The notes beneath the pieces were generated by a model that saw only the letters and a program-made list of their open reading frames with translations, made no database searches and was not told the origin of the DNA. Shown here one piece after another: positions 34,857 to 46,760 of a DNA stretch of 64,000 bases. Position numbers and translations under genes: made by a program. Each line of letters opens with the position of its first letter. Within the stretch, counting starts at the first letter, position 1. This DNA is from Camarhynchus parvulus (taxonomy: Eukaryota > Chordata > Aves > Passeriformes > Thraupidae), in the NCBI RefSeq assembly GCF_901933205.1, contig NC_044573.1:54009993-54073992 (forward strand). The letters run 5' to 3'.

Positions 34857-37800
34857 GTGAGTACAGTGTACAGGCAGCTCCGGGTGCCAGACAAACAGCA
34901 TCTGATGGCACTGACAGAGGGGAACCTGGGGTCACAATTTAGGTACACCCTGGAGGAGTACAAATAACTGGGTTTATTTCTCAGCCCTGACACTTCTTGT
35001 GATCTGAGAAGTGTCTATATGAATTTGAAGTATGCAGAAAACTGTGTGGTTTCTAGTTCAGCAGATACTTGTGAAATTTTAACTTGCTGTCTGTTTCGCC
35101 AAAGAAAGAACTGTTCTTAAAGGGCTCTGGTGGCATTTGAATTTGAGAAATGTTTTCCTGGGTATAGACTATTTGAAAACATTTGTCAAAACTCAAAACA
35201 GGAATACTTCTTCGCTTCCTATTAGTTTAATTTTCAGAAATGTCTCTCCTATTTCTCTCTCCATCACCTTCCACACTGAGATTATTCTGTTTGTCTTCTT
35301 CTTCTTCTTAGTTTCTTTTTCTTTTTTCTTCTTTCTTCTATTTTTTTCCTATCTAAATTTTTTTGGCCTCCTTTTTTTTTTCCCCCTTTTTTTCAAATAG
35401 TAGAGGGCAGCTGGCTTTACTCTGGGCTTGTTTGATTGGGCAGAGAGGGTGTCTTGCCCATTCTAGGAAGATTCAGATACAGTTATTCCCTTCACTTTGC
35501 TGTCTGGCACTGCTACCTTTAAAAAGCTCTTATCACATTCAAATGATAGAGTGACAGATCTAAGAATTAGGGTGTGAAGAGAATTAGGGTATGCCAGCAA
35601 AAACATAGTTTGAAACTCAGCAGCTTCAGTGTTGAATTGTGGATGGCCATGAGGTTCCTTAAATGCAAAGCAGCTGCTCTGAAAATCAGCATGTCACAGG
35701 CACAGCAAAGAATGAAAGATTGAAGGAACCCTTATTAATTATTAGAGCATTTTAAAAAATATCAAAGGCAATCTGGATGATTTACACTTATTTATTTCCA
35801 GCGCAGTAATCCCCATCAAAATTTTTCCTAATTGTTTCAGGGAAAAAAATTCAATAGTTTAAGCCCTTAAAAAAATCTTCATACCCTAAACAAAGCTTTA
35901 CTCATGTAGACTATTTCACATCCTCCCTTCAGTTGTGAGTATAGTGTTAGTGTTTTTTTGTGGGGTGTTTTTTTGCTTGTATGTGTGTATGAGAGAGAGA
36001 TTTTTTTTGTTTGCTTTTTAAAAATCCAAATAAAAACTTTGACTGGTACTTCAAGATGATATTAACTATTTCTTCTTGGGGTAAAGGAAAGAAACTCAGC
36101 TAGTCTTGGGCTGTTGTTTTTTATGTTGTTGTAGCAGTCTGATTTAGATTCCTTTCAAGACTATGTCAAATACATGCATAATACAAAGAAAATAAATAGA
36201 AATATTGGGGAATAAAAGTTTTGAAAAGGCACTTTTTTCCTTATGCTCACAGTATCTCTGCTTGAAAGACATGGCAAGGCAGTAATACCAATAAGCAGCA
36301 TTAATACCCTGCAAGATCTTATTGGCTTTTATAGATCTGTTTGCAGTTGTACTTCTGGCCAAGCAGTTTTAAGAATGGTGAGCTGGCTGGCTGACATGAC
36401 TTTTTAGACACAGAAAATATCTGAAAGGAATAATCCTAAGGAGTAATCAAGATGAGAGGAAATAAAAAAGGCAAGACTAGGAAAAATTTCCCTCTGGGAA
36501 GAGAAGAGTGGTGGAGGAGAAGTGCAAATTCCTTCACTTCCTTCAGTTGTTCTGGCCTGCTTAAATTCCACTCCTGAGATCCAGAAAAACCATGATCATG
36601 CTGGTTCCTATGCTCTTGGACAGCACTTACCCTTTTAGTCCATGCCTACTTCCTGACTGTCACTGACTGCCCCCAAAAGAATAAGGCTGAAAATAAGAGT
36701 CAGCCTCATTCCAGTTTATTTCATTTCCTCTGAAGAGCTAATGTGGCTTCAAAATACTGTTTTCTTGTGTCAGCCCTGAGTTCTCACCTATCACAGCTGT
36801 GCTTTAAGCATGCTAGCCTGTAGAACCTCTTTGCTTGCAACTTCTGCCAACTCTCACACACTATTTTATGTTAAAAACTCAAGGTTTCTTTGGGCAGCTT
36901 AAAGTGCAGCCTCTTTAGGCTAGATTCAATCAGTGTTTGCAGAATGCCAGTAACCATGGGGTTTGGAAAGGAGGAGAAGTGATCTTTGCTAAGGCCTGCT
37001 CTCTTAAATTCTTGAGACCAGAGGCATGTATGTGGGATCAATTAAACCCAGGTATTCTCACTTCTAGATTGTTGAAAGAGAAATAGCAGTGACACATTCG
37101 CTTGCTTGCTTGACAAGTCTCTGGCATTAGGACTGCCTGCACTTCCACTGTCTTCAGTGAAGTTAATCTTTGGTCCCCAGGGGCTGTACAACATGACAGT
37201 CTCAAGTTCTGTTGAAACAGGAGTCCTGCTTCTCACGTGCCTGAGGCTTCCTGTGATGGGCCCTTTTACAGGGGCTGATGCCAAAGGTGGTGATGAAAGA
37301 GTGGGGCTGATGTCAAAGGGACTGGGGCACGCTGGTTGCCTGTAGCTCTGCTTGACCAGCTTGGCTCTGGTGAGAAATGAGCTTGGTTTGTTTGTGGCTG
37401 TGTGAAAACCAGACACTGGCAACTGTAGCATAGCAACAGGGTACTGGACCTTTTTTCTAATGGAGATGGAGAAAATTGAGAGTGGGTGGAATTTGTATGG
37501 GAAAGTGCATTATCCTGGATTTGGGGAGATAACCTCATCTGCATATCATCTTCTTGGTCAAGTTTGTCTTCATGTGCCTCTGAAGCTCTGCATATATCTG
37601 TCACTCTGGCTTAATTTTTCTTCAAGCCACTCTGGTTCTGGGTCTCTCATGAGAGGCAGATTTGGATACATTACATAGGACACTTGTTATTACAATTTTC
37701 AGCTGATATTTCCTTCAATTTAATGTAAAATATTTTGTGAATGCCACAGCTCAAAAGAGTAAAAAAAATAAATGGGTGACCAATAGCAGATCAGACACCG

Positions 37801-40800
37801 TAAGAGTCAAGCTTCTTCTTCACTGAAAGAAAGCCAGAGAACACAAGCAAATCTGAATAAATTTTCAATGAGCGAGCTGAGGTCAGGGCTCAGTGGTCTC
37901 AGCAGCTTGGGTAGGCTCCCCTGGAACCTCTTCCCACACAACCTTCTTCTTTCTATAAAATGTGAGACAAGTAAACTTCTCTTTGCAGCACGGAAGCACT
38001 CCCAGTGTGGGGAGGGGAAGCTGCTTGGACTGGGAGGAAGCACGGAAGGGCTGGTTTTGCAATGAAAACACAGGACATGTCAGAAAATATATCTGGGCAG
38101 TCAAAATTTCTGGGTGCATTCAAGAACACCAGACTTCTTGGACAACTGCTCTTCATTAGTGTTAGTTTATTTTTTATTTTTATTTTTTTGTTTTTAGTAC
38201 TGCTCTCTGTAGGCAGCTGCCTTGAAGACAAGTGTTTAAATAGTACAGTTTGTGATCCTGCCTGACCCTTTAGCTGTTTCAATTCTCATACTGAAACCCC
38301 AGAGGGAATTAGTACTCCTGCATATGAAGAGGGGTGGTGGGGGAGGATTGTCACATGTAATCTCAGGCTCCTGGCTCTCTGTGCTTGTTTCGACTGTGTT
38401 GGATAGTGTTGGCTGGAACAGGACAAAGGACTAAATGCCTCTGTCTGGTGGGTCTTTAGGGTAGCTTGACTAGTTTTCTAAATAGAGCTGAAACAGATTT
38501 TTGTGGAATGTCTTAATGGTGGTTGTCATGGGGATACAACTGAAAAGAAATATAAATATAAAATTAAAGAGATGCAGGTTGTGATCTACTGTCACTATTT
38601 ATCTTTGTACTTTTTTTTTTCTCATTCGCTGCATTTGAATTGGTCCTCACTCCAACAGCTTTGCTGAAAACTGTCTAATTACAGTCTTTTAAAAGCAAAA
38701 TATTTTACCTTTGAGTTGTAATAGCTGCTTATGTGGATGAGAAAAAGTCATTGATGTCAGCTGATTGAGCTGAGAGGCTTGGGGACCTATGGCCCAATAT
38801 CTTACCCAAATTATTCACAGTTCTATAGGATGCCTCATTGGTGTACTTGGCAGAGAGAAAAAAAAGACTAAAATGCTGAACTGCTCCTCTGACATCCGTA
38901 GCGTCTTCTGGGGGCAGTGCTGAAACACTGATGAAGCCATGAGGACTACCCTGATTTGCAGATTGGAGCTCTTCCACAATAACAAGATATTTCATTTTCT
39001 AGCACTATGTTTTAAAACCTTGCTGCAACATTGCACTCACTTTAAATGACTTACTAAATCTCCCAAAGCCGCAACATTTAGATAACATATAGAGGCAAGC
39101 TCAAAAGGACATTAGCCTCTTTCATGCATTGTGTTTCATAAATAATTTCTTTTCTTTTCTGAGTGCAAAGCTTTTCCTGTGAAAAAAATGTCTACTTTCT
39201 TTTTTGTCACAGGAATTTTCACACTGTTGTTATTAATGAAATTATTTTTCTACAACTTGGAATAGCAAAAGCACAGATTTATGTTAGTCTAACCTCCATA
39301 AAACCCAAAAGAGATGACAGCTTATTCTTTTAAACATCCTGATTAAGTAGAAAATAGGTCAAGGTTCTTTGTATCTGAGTTTCTAGGGCTATTTTACAGC
39401 TTCACATCAAAATCTGAAGGAATCTTGAATGAAACGTGTGAGTTAAATAACAGCATGCTAAAGTCATGTTAGGCATAACATTTTGGAAGAAAGAAAGCAC
39501 TTAGGATTTCTATATGCTTTAAATGTTTTAAAATGACATTTTTATCCTAAGAATGACTGAAAAGATGTCACACGTTCTGTTCCTAGGATTTATTTGGAAT
39601 TCTATTTGCTGACTGAAATAACACCCTTAAGATTTTTTGTGACTTCTTTTTCTTTGTTCCTTTCTTTTTTCCTGATAATTATGAAGCTACATACCCATCA
39701 AACCCCTCTTTTCTGTTGCATAGATGGTAGGTTTTAGATGTGTACAAGTAGTGTATTTCACTCATACATAAAATGAAACATGAATTTTTCTTTAAATGAA
39801 CAAATATGAAATCACAGACAGAATTAGTATAAAATCTGAATGTATTGAGAGAGAATGTGTATGTGAGAACATAATCTTTTACCAGCTGGAACAGGCCAAA
39901 TACTGCATAAGAAATAGGGGGTTTCTCTGTTGTACAGTTGTTAAAATTAAAGTACTGAAATCAAGGCCTACAGACTATACTCATTAGTAATTTAGAGGGA
40001 GTTCCCCTAGTTTAGATAGAGGAATCTATTTTAATCTAATCTAAATTACTGATTGATTAAGTCAGTGATTCAAGTCCGAGTTCCATTTCTGCGTGGGTGA
40101 GAGTGTTCCAGGTGAGTGTCTCCACACTGGCTTGTGGGGTGCTGGTAATTCACTAGTCCAATACAAAATCCAAACACTCAAATACTTTTGTACATTGACA
40201 GTAGAAACAGTGACTTATCTAATGGCATTTCATGGACTTAATCCCCTCAGGAGTGTTTTTGCAGCACTCTAAACTGTTTATAGGGTACAGTATAGACCAA
40301 TGGTCACTGCGCTGATAGATGGAATTGGCTGAGCCGTAGCTGCAGACAAAACATGGAAGAAAGGCCAAACCTGTCCCAGACCCGAGTCACCCACTCACCC
40401 ACCTGATGGCTTACCCAGCTCAGGCCATGGATTATTGCTGCATGGGTACCTATGTATATTCCTTCACCCAGGGTCTCTGGATAACTTTTTCTTAAACTGG
40501 GAACAGGGATTCCTACTACAGAGAAGCAACTGGCATTGCATGCATTTCTCATCCAGCAGTGTGTGCAATAGTGATTGTTGTATCTCATGGACAGCTTTTT
40601 TGAGCTTGGTTCATGGTATTCTCAGATTTATCTTGGGAACTAAACAGGAATTTTGGCAATCCAGATCCAGTAAATTATCTTCTTTTTGGAACAGAAATAC
40701 TACATAATACAATCTCTACTTTTAGTACAGTACAGCCCAAGAATAGTGCTCCTTCATTACTCACCAGTATTTATTTGCTCATCCCTATATATTTAATATA

Positions 40801-42495
40801 CTATGGATTTGGTAATACTAGGTTTAGTTAGTTGTCATTTTATCTCAATGACTTTAAGCTCATGAAATTCCAAGCTGTGGAATGGAAACAAAAGCTCCCC
40901 AAGCTAGTCACTAAACAAGATTTACAGATACAAGTACAATCAGAAAGTGTTAAAAGCCCAAGTAGCAAATAAGCACTTTTTTATACAAATATTACAAAAT
41001 GAAACTTTTTCAGCCCAGATGTAAAAATCATATTTTTCTCCTGTACTGAAAGAAAATAAGAAAAATCCCGTCCAGTGGTGTGTCTGTGTTTGGAGCAGCA
41101 AAATGATTTATTGGTGATGATGTGAAATATAAACTTCTCACATGAATGTTTAATACATGTAAATGACAGGACTGATGGTTAGATCATGATTTATTGTATA
41201 CCAAAGAACAGATATGCAGATGTGAGGGGAAGCCACCCACTGAAGTAAGCATTCTGTATTAACATTTCAGTTCTTGGAGATTCATACTTCCAAGCATTAA
41301 AGCTCAAAGGCTTGTCTTGATGAACATCTTTTTATAGTCTGATCATATTCATGCATAATGAGACTTGAGATACTGTCAGTCATCTTCATTTATCCTCTGT
41401 CTTTTTAATTGTTGTGTGTATTTTATCTGCTTTAACTCAGTGTACATTTTCAGAATTTTAATGTGCCTACTAGCAATGGCTGTGAGCAGCAAAAATGTAA
41501 TTCAGGAATGAGCACTCTGTGTTTTGGAAAGCACTTTTTTTCCTGACCTTATGTCCTACAGACTTTTGTCAACATTATATATTCATTTCATCTTAGGAGG
41601 ATTTCTAACCTCATTGCAGATGACCAGGTGTATGTAGATGGATGTAGTAAGAAAGATGTTTCTGCCTCATATGTTTCAGTTTCAGGCAGCACAAACAGGG
41701 ATTTGAGGGTTGTCACTTCAGTTTCTCAGCTCTGACTCAGAGTCCTGCTGACTGAGAGCAGAGACGTCAATGCTCAGTAAAGCTCCTGGCATGCAGAAAG
41801 GGCTGACTGGATATAAACAGGGTACTGAAAATGTAAATGTAAATGTCTGCCTGGATATTGCTACCTCTTGCACCATGCCTGCAAATTTCTGGGTGTAGTG
41901 ATAGCTGGGTGACCAAAGCCCTTTGAAACAGGTCTGCAGTGTTTAACCACAGAACTCAGCTGCGTGGGATGGGAGCAGCCTGCATTGCCTCTGCCTTGCT
42001 TGTCTACAGGTGACCCTGCAAAATGGTCCATGCTGCAATTACACAGGGGACGCCCTCCTCCATTTCTACTTAGAATAATCTTGGGGCGCTTCTGAACTGT
42101 ATTTTTCAGCTATACATAGGTCATTTTATGTGCTGCTGATACATGTTTGTGTAAGATACACACATGCACAAACCCACCTTTGAGACTGTAGGTGCCATCC
42201 AGACCTGAACAGATGATATAACCCTTGTACATCCTTACTAGTCAACAAAATCTATGCTTACACTCTGCCACTTGCACCAATAGGAGTGCACTTGCACCCC
42301 GGATTTGCACAAATATAGGTATAGAAATATTCCATCAGGCATTAATCTGTCCCCATGGTGATGAGCATATATTTTCACAGTATAAAAAGCTGTCAAAAAC
42401 AAGCACTTGCATGTTAAATATTATTCAGCATTGGAGTCTACTAGTTTACCAGTTGGTTGATGTGGTGATATTTAATTTTTTTTCTTTTATGGAAG
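34857..42495 (+). other. IPCEF1 intron B-C (about 7.6 kb), interrupting the PH domain
   Basis: GT-AG intron, phase 0. The reading frame of exon B happens to stay open for 37 codons into the intron before a TAA at 34965-34967. The intron contains a very pyrimidine-rich tract ending in a decoy AG at 35399-35400 and otherwise AT-rich unique sequence. No transposon was recognised with confidence, and the open frames at 37.0-38.3 kb look like chance frames. Confidence 0.75.
35287..35400. repeat. Long polypyrimidine tract (CTT-rich) ending in AG
   Basis: More than 100 bases of nearly pure T/C on the + strand, with (CTT)n at its start, ending TTTTTTTCAAATAG. It resembles a strong 3' splice site, but the sequence after it is not part of the IPCEF1 protein. 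Confidence 0.85.
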
Positions 42496-42569
42496 GCTGA
42501 AAAAGCAGAAGGATTTATAAGACTTCCAGACTTCAGTGTGGATCGAGCAATTGAATGCAAAAAAAAGCA
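42496..42569 (+). CDS. IPCEF1: IPCEF1 coding exon C: middle of the PH domain
   Basis: The acceptor is TTATGGAAG after a T-rich tract and the donor is GTAAGT at 42570. The exon encodes residues 54-77, starting AEKAEGFIRLPDFSVDRAIE and ending CKKK, plus two bases (CA) of His78. The pattern EKAEGFI-LP-F-VDRA-ECKKK is diagnostic for the CNK/IPCEF1 PH domain (strands 4-6), where CNKSR2 has the closely similar EKAEGFISLPEF. Eight consecutive A bases encode the Lys run just before the donor, so indel errors in reads or in the genome would frameshift here. The exon is 74 bases, beginning in phase 0 and ending in phase 2. Confidence 0.95.
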
Positions 42570-43695
42570 GTAAGTTTATCTCTTGTTCCCAGTTTTGCAT
42601 GATTTTTACAACATTGCAAGGAGTGAGCCTCAGTAGTCTTTGACGTGAAGCTGTGGGGAGTTCTTTTGTATTGTATAAATAATGAGATATTAATTGAGCT
42701 ACTAAAAGAAAACCATATTGTAAAAATATTACTGAAAAATCTCTGCCAGATGTGTTTTGCTAAAACCACAAATAAAAAAGAACAGATGAGTGTGCCAATG
42801 CTTCCTTTTTTTTTCCTTTTTTGTTTTCATTTGCTGTTTATTAGTGGACTGTAATTCTCAGATGCCCCCTCTTAGTTGAGGAGGTCAGCAGTGGTGCAAG
42901 TAATGCTGCATCACTCCAAGCATTGACTATTCTTTAGGCTGCTGTGGTGCAACTCAGCTTGAGGCTTTTGGTTGTGCAGGGAATAAATACTTTCCTTTAT
43001 CAGGGTGCACATTTAAAAATATTCTCTCCAAACTCTATATGCAGAACTGATTTCCAGCTGCTTCTGAGTACACTTCAAAGGTTGGGAGGGGTGTTGCTGT
43101 TGTTTAAAGTTACAAAGTGCACCATGGTTTTAATTGTGTCCCTCAAGAGAAAACCTTCATTCTTCTGATGGAGAAGTCAGAAGAGCCAGTCACTGTTCAC
43201 CCACTGTGTGCTGCTTGTGATTTTATTGTGTCGCATGTCCCTTCCCTCAGCCATCAGTTTTCCATGCTTTGGGGTCTTAGCCTGATTGACCACAGCACAC
43301 AGAAGCTGTTCCATGTCTTGGGTCACTACTGGTGTTTTCTTCCAACATTTTTCAAGTTTGCTTTACATGTCAGAGCTGGAGGAAGCAAAACTGCGCATAG
43401 TATTTGAGGTATGAGAAGGCAGCAAAGTTATGCAATGAAATAATGGAAGACTTTGTTTTATTCTTTATTCCTTCCCTCAGTTCCTGTAGTTTATACTCTC
43501 TGAATAGTGCGTGGCCTAGGAAATGAGCTAAAAATAGACTAGAGTTTTAAAGAAAGAGCTGTATTGATGGACAAGTTAATCTGGATTAATACAGTGGAGT
43601 GAATAAATATTTTAAATATTTCATTCAGCTATTATTTTTTCTTTCTTATGGAAACTATTTTTCTTCATATCTCTCATCTTTTTCTTTTTCTTAAG
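42570..43695 (+). other. IPCEF1 intron C-D (1126 bases)
   Basis: GT-AG intron, phase 2, with a long T/C-rich tract ahead of the acceptor. Nothing else recognised. Confidence 0.8.
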
Positions 43696-43767
43696 TGCTA
43701 TTAAGATCAGCCACCCACAGATCAAGACATTTTATTTTGCGGCAGAAAATGTTCTGGAAATGAACAC
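43696..43767 (+). CDS. IPCEF1: IPCEF1 coding exon D: end of PH sheet and start of C-terminal helix
   Basis: The acceptor is TTCTTAAG after a long pyrimidine tract and the donor is GTAAGT at 43768. The exon completes His78 and encodes residues 79-101, AIKISHPQIKTFYFAAENV followed by LEMN, plus two bases of Thr102. KISHPQIKTFYFAAENV-EMN is essentially the human IPCEF1 sequence as I remember it, and CNKSR2 has HPKIKSFYFAAE at the same place. These residues form the last PH strand and the beginning of the C-terminal alpha helix. The exon is 72 bases, starting and ending with two-base split codons, so skipping it would keep the frame but destroy the PH fold. Confidence 0.95.
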
Positions 43768-46698
43768 GTAAGTAGGAGCGACTGGTCGTGTTTCATCCTG
43801 TCTCATGCCTGAGAACACCCTTTGAAAGTTCATTCTTTCACTGTCAAGCAGTCGTTGACAAAGTTATTTGGGGAATTACTGAGTCTAATTTTTCTGGTCA
43901 CTAAATGGAAGAAAACTATTGCTCTTTGTTCACTAATTATGATTGAAATCAGAATCACTTAATTAGCCCAATTTTGGTGCTAATCTTTCCAGCATTTGCT
44001 GGTATAAATCCCTTTCTGTTAGAATGGTGCTAAGATTTGATAGCAAGTACAGCACCTGGGAAAAAGTGAGGGGAGAAAGGAAAGAGAGGGAAAAGTCCCA
44101 GAACTCGAATATAACAGTTTCTGATTTCAGGGTATCATATCAGCTAACAGGGAGGGTTAGAGGGATAGAAAGATCTGTTTCCTTTACGTAAATTAGCATT
44201 AACTTCGGCATCAAACTGTGCTGTAGTTGAATGATCCTCATGGCAGATCAGAAATTTTCTTTCCACAAATGGTCCAGAAGATTAACAACCAAATAGTTCG
44301 CAATGGAAGAAGTAAAAATGGATATGAACGCTGCCATTTTAGAAATCACTGAGCTATCAGAAAGATATTATTTTCTACTAATCCACATTTGGCTGATTTA
44401 GATATATCTCATATCTTTGCCCTTTTTACTTCAGATTGCAGTCTGTTCTCTGTGCTATTGCATTAAATGGCCAAATACTAGATACAAAGAGTACAATTTA
44501 AATGGGAAGAGAGCTCCTACAATAGTTGGGTCAGGATTTTCATCATGGCTCTACTGGTGATCTTTGTGTGATTTTTCACAGGGCAATGACTACTCATTCC
44601 CTCTCTAAATGAGAGACTTCATACATATTTGCCACAATAGAAAAAAAGAGAGGTTGAGAGAATGTGTGTGACCTTCTGAAAGATCTATAAGTACAGAAAT
44701 GTACAATATTACAGTAGTGTATGTACATAGGTATGTATTAATAAATCTGTGCACTACAGCTGCCTACAAGTAAATATAGATTAAAAGAATCTGTTGCCCT
44801 TTGCAAGTTGGAGCAGCATAGAGCATTCTGGTGGGGAGATAACCATCCATTTCAATGTTCCTGCATTTCCCACCAGAGCTCCTGAATGGAGCTCCTGAAG
44901 ATCCTGAGGCAGATGGGATGAGGATGACTGAGAATGAGGCACAGCTGGACAGGAATATTTCAGTAGAGAGGGTAACCCTGGTTAAGAGAGAAGAGATGGA
45001 AGGATGTATTGAGAAGGAAAATTAGAGCTAATGGAGGATATTAGTAAGTGCTAACAGCCAGTTTGGAGCCCAGCTGGAAATTCTCATGTGAAAAATGCTT
45101 AGTCTCCTGTGAGTCAATGATTGAAATCTAAGCAGGTGTCTCAGCTCTTATGCCCCTGGAACGATTTTGTTCAAATTCCATTTCTTGATTAAATTTCATT
45201 TTGGCTTAAAGATAGGTAGCCTAGTGTTAGAGCAGCCTGCACTATGCTGTACTAACCCCCCACTGCTGCAAGTGATGATGTTTTCCTTGGCAAAGTACAA
45301 AATACATGCATTTAATACATCAAGTACACGCATACTCACGCATATGTCGAAACAGACTAAAAGACATCTGTTCTCTTGGCTCCAGTCCTGCAAATGCACG
45401 TGTGAATGGTTCCACTGAACTCACTGGAGCATTTGTGTGCGTCGAGTTCCTGGTGTGCAGAAATGCTTGATGGATCATGACCTTTTGTAACTCTTCATGC
45501 ATATATCGACATACGCATATACCTGTACATATATCTATTAAATCAACAGTGGATTTATTAACAAAGTCATTTGTTTCACTAATTTATCATGTATTTTCTA
45601 TTGTCATGCACACATGAAAAGTAAAACCATGCTGACTAGCTGCATGCGTTTAGCTGGCCAGTTATACATAGTTATTAGTGACTTGTCTGCCCTCATCCTT
45701 AATGAAGTCCTAGAATGTTTTTAGCAAATCTTTTCCTTGTTAAGGTTGATTTTCATTTAAAAAATCATTCTGTTAGGATTATCTGTCAGAAAAGAAACAA
45801 TGGACCACTCTTATAGAAATGAAACTTAGTTTTTCTGATTTGTTTGTGGCTCTATTGCTCATACTGCAGTCTAAAAGTGCAGTTACTTTGATGCTGATCT
45901 TACTAGCAAATTCTCTGTTGCTTTAGTAGAACTAAAATAAAAAAAATTGGTTTTTTCCAGTAATGAATTCCTGCCCTTCATACTTTCTCTATATGGGCCT
46001 TGAGTTTTAATCTTAAAAGCTTGAGCCTTTTCAGTTGTTAGTTACTTAAAATGTGGATAGATCTGGATGACCTACAGGCAAACATAATATGCAAGAAGTA
46101 TGACTAGGGAATGTTTCTAGCACCGGAAGAATGCAGCCACCTAGGAAGATAAGTGAAAAACATCCTAATTATAGCATAAACCAACACAGGAAGTGAGACT
46201 TACTAAAACCAAAAGTACATAGCAAGTTGAAAAATGTGATCTGTTATGATCAAAAAGTTTGGTTTCAAGTGGTGCAGACTGTGCTGCAATAATTTTGGCC
46301 AGGCCAGCTGACATCATCTTCTGAGGCTCCCATGCCTGTTTCTTCATCGCAGGTGAAAGATGGCACCTCAACAGCTGGACTAATGCACTGACATGGTGTT
46401 ACAGCACAAAGACTTCTTTAGCTCACACAAATGTGACTCCTGGGTCATCAGTATGATGACTTTTTTCAGTATCAAGGAAACATGTCCCAGGCAACTAATC
46501 CTGTTTACTACGGGGAATATTAAAACAAAAGTAACTGGTGCCTTTCTAGAAGATGATCTAAGAAATAGAAACTTTGACATTTAGTTGTCAGGCTAATGAA
46601 AACAGATATGGTGATGCAGAAAAGAACTGAAAGGAGCAAAACTCAGTCTGAGGAGCACGTGAGCATCCCTGACTCTGTTCCCTCTGTTTCAAACACAG
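43768..46698 (+). other. IPCEF1 intron D-E (about 2.9 kb)
   Basis: GT-AG intron, phase 2. It contains AT-rich unique sequence and scattered purine/pyrimidine (CATAT/CATGC) dinucleotide-rich patches around 45.3-45.6 kb. No gene or transposon was recognised. Confidence 0.8.
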
Positions 46699-46760
46699 GT
46701 GGCTAAGTAAGCTGGGAATGGCTGTAGACCCTCAGGCACCAAACAGGAAGAATGAGGAAG
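46699..46760 (+). CDS. IPCEF1: IPCEF1 coding exon E: PH C-terminal helix with its conserved Trp
   Basis: The acceptor is CAAACACAG at 46690-46698 and the donor is GTATGC at 46761. The first base completes Thr102; residues 103-122 follow, beginning WLSKLGMAV and ending NRKNEE, and the last G starts Glu123. Trp103 is the invariant Trp of the PH C-terminal helix, so the PH domain ends at about residue 112. After it the sequence diverges from human (VDPQAPNRKNEE against a Ser/Thr-rich stretch), as expected for a loop leaving the domain. The exon is 62 bases and ends in phase 1. Confidence 0.92.

Noticed and set aside
37042..38282. Cluster of overlapping 100-130 codon frames on both strands in intron B-C
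   Set aside because: Overlap on both strands without a consistent coding frame; no similarity recognised; fits a locally GC-richer patch.
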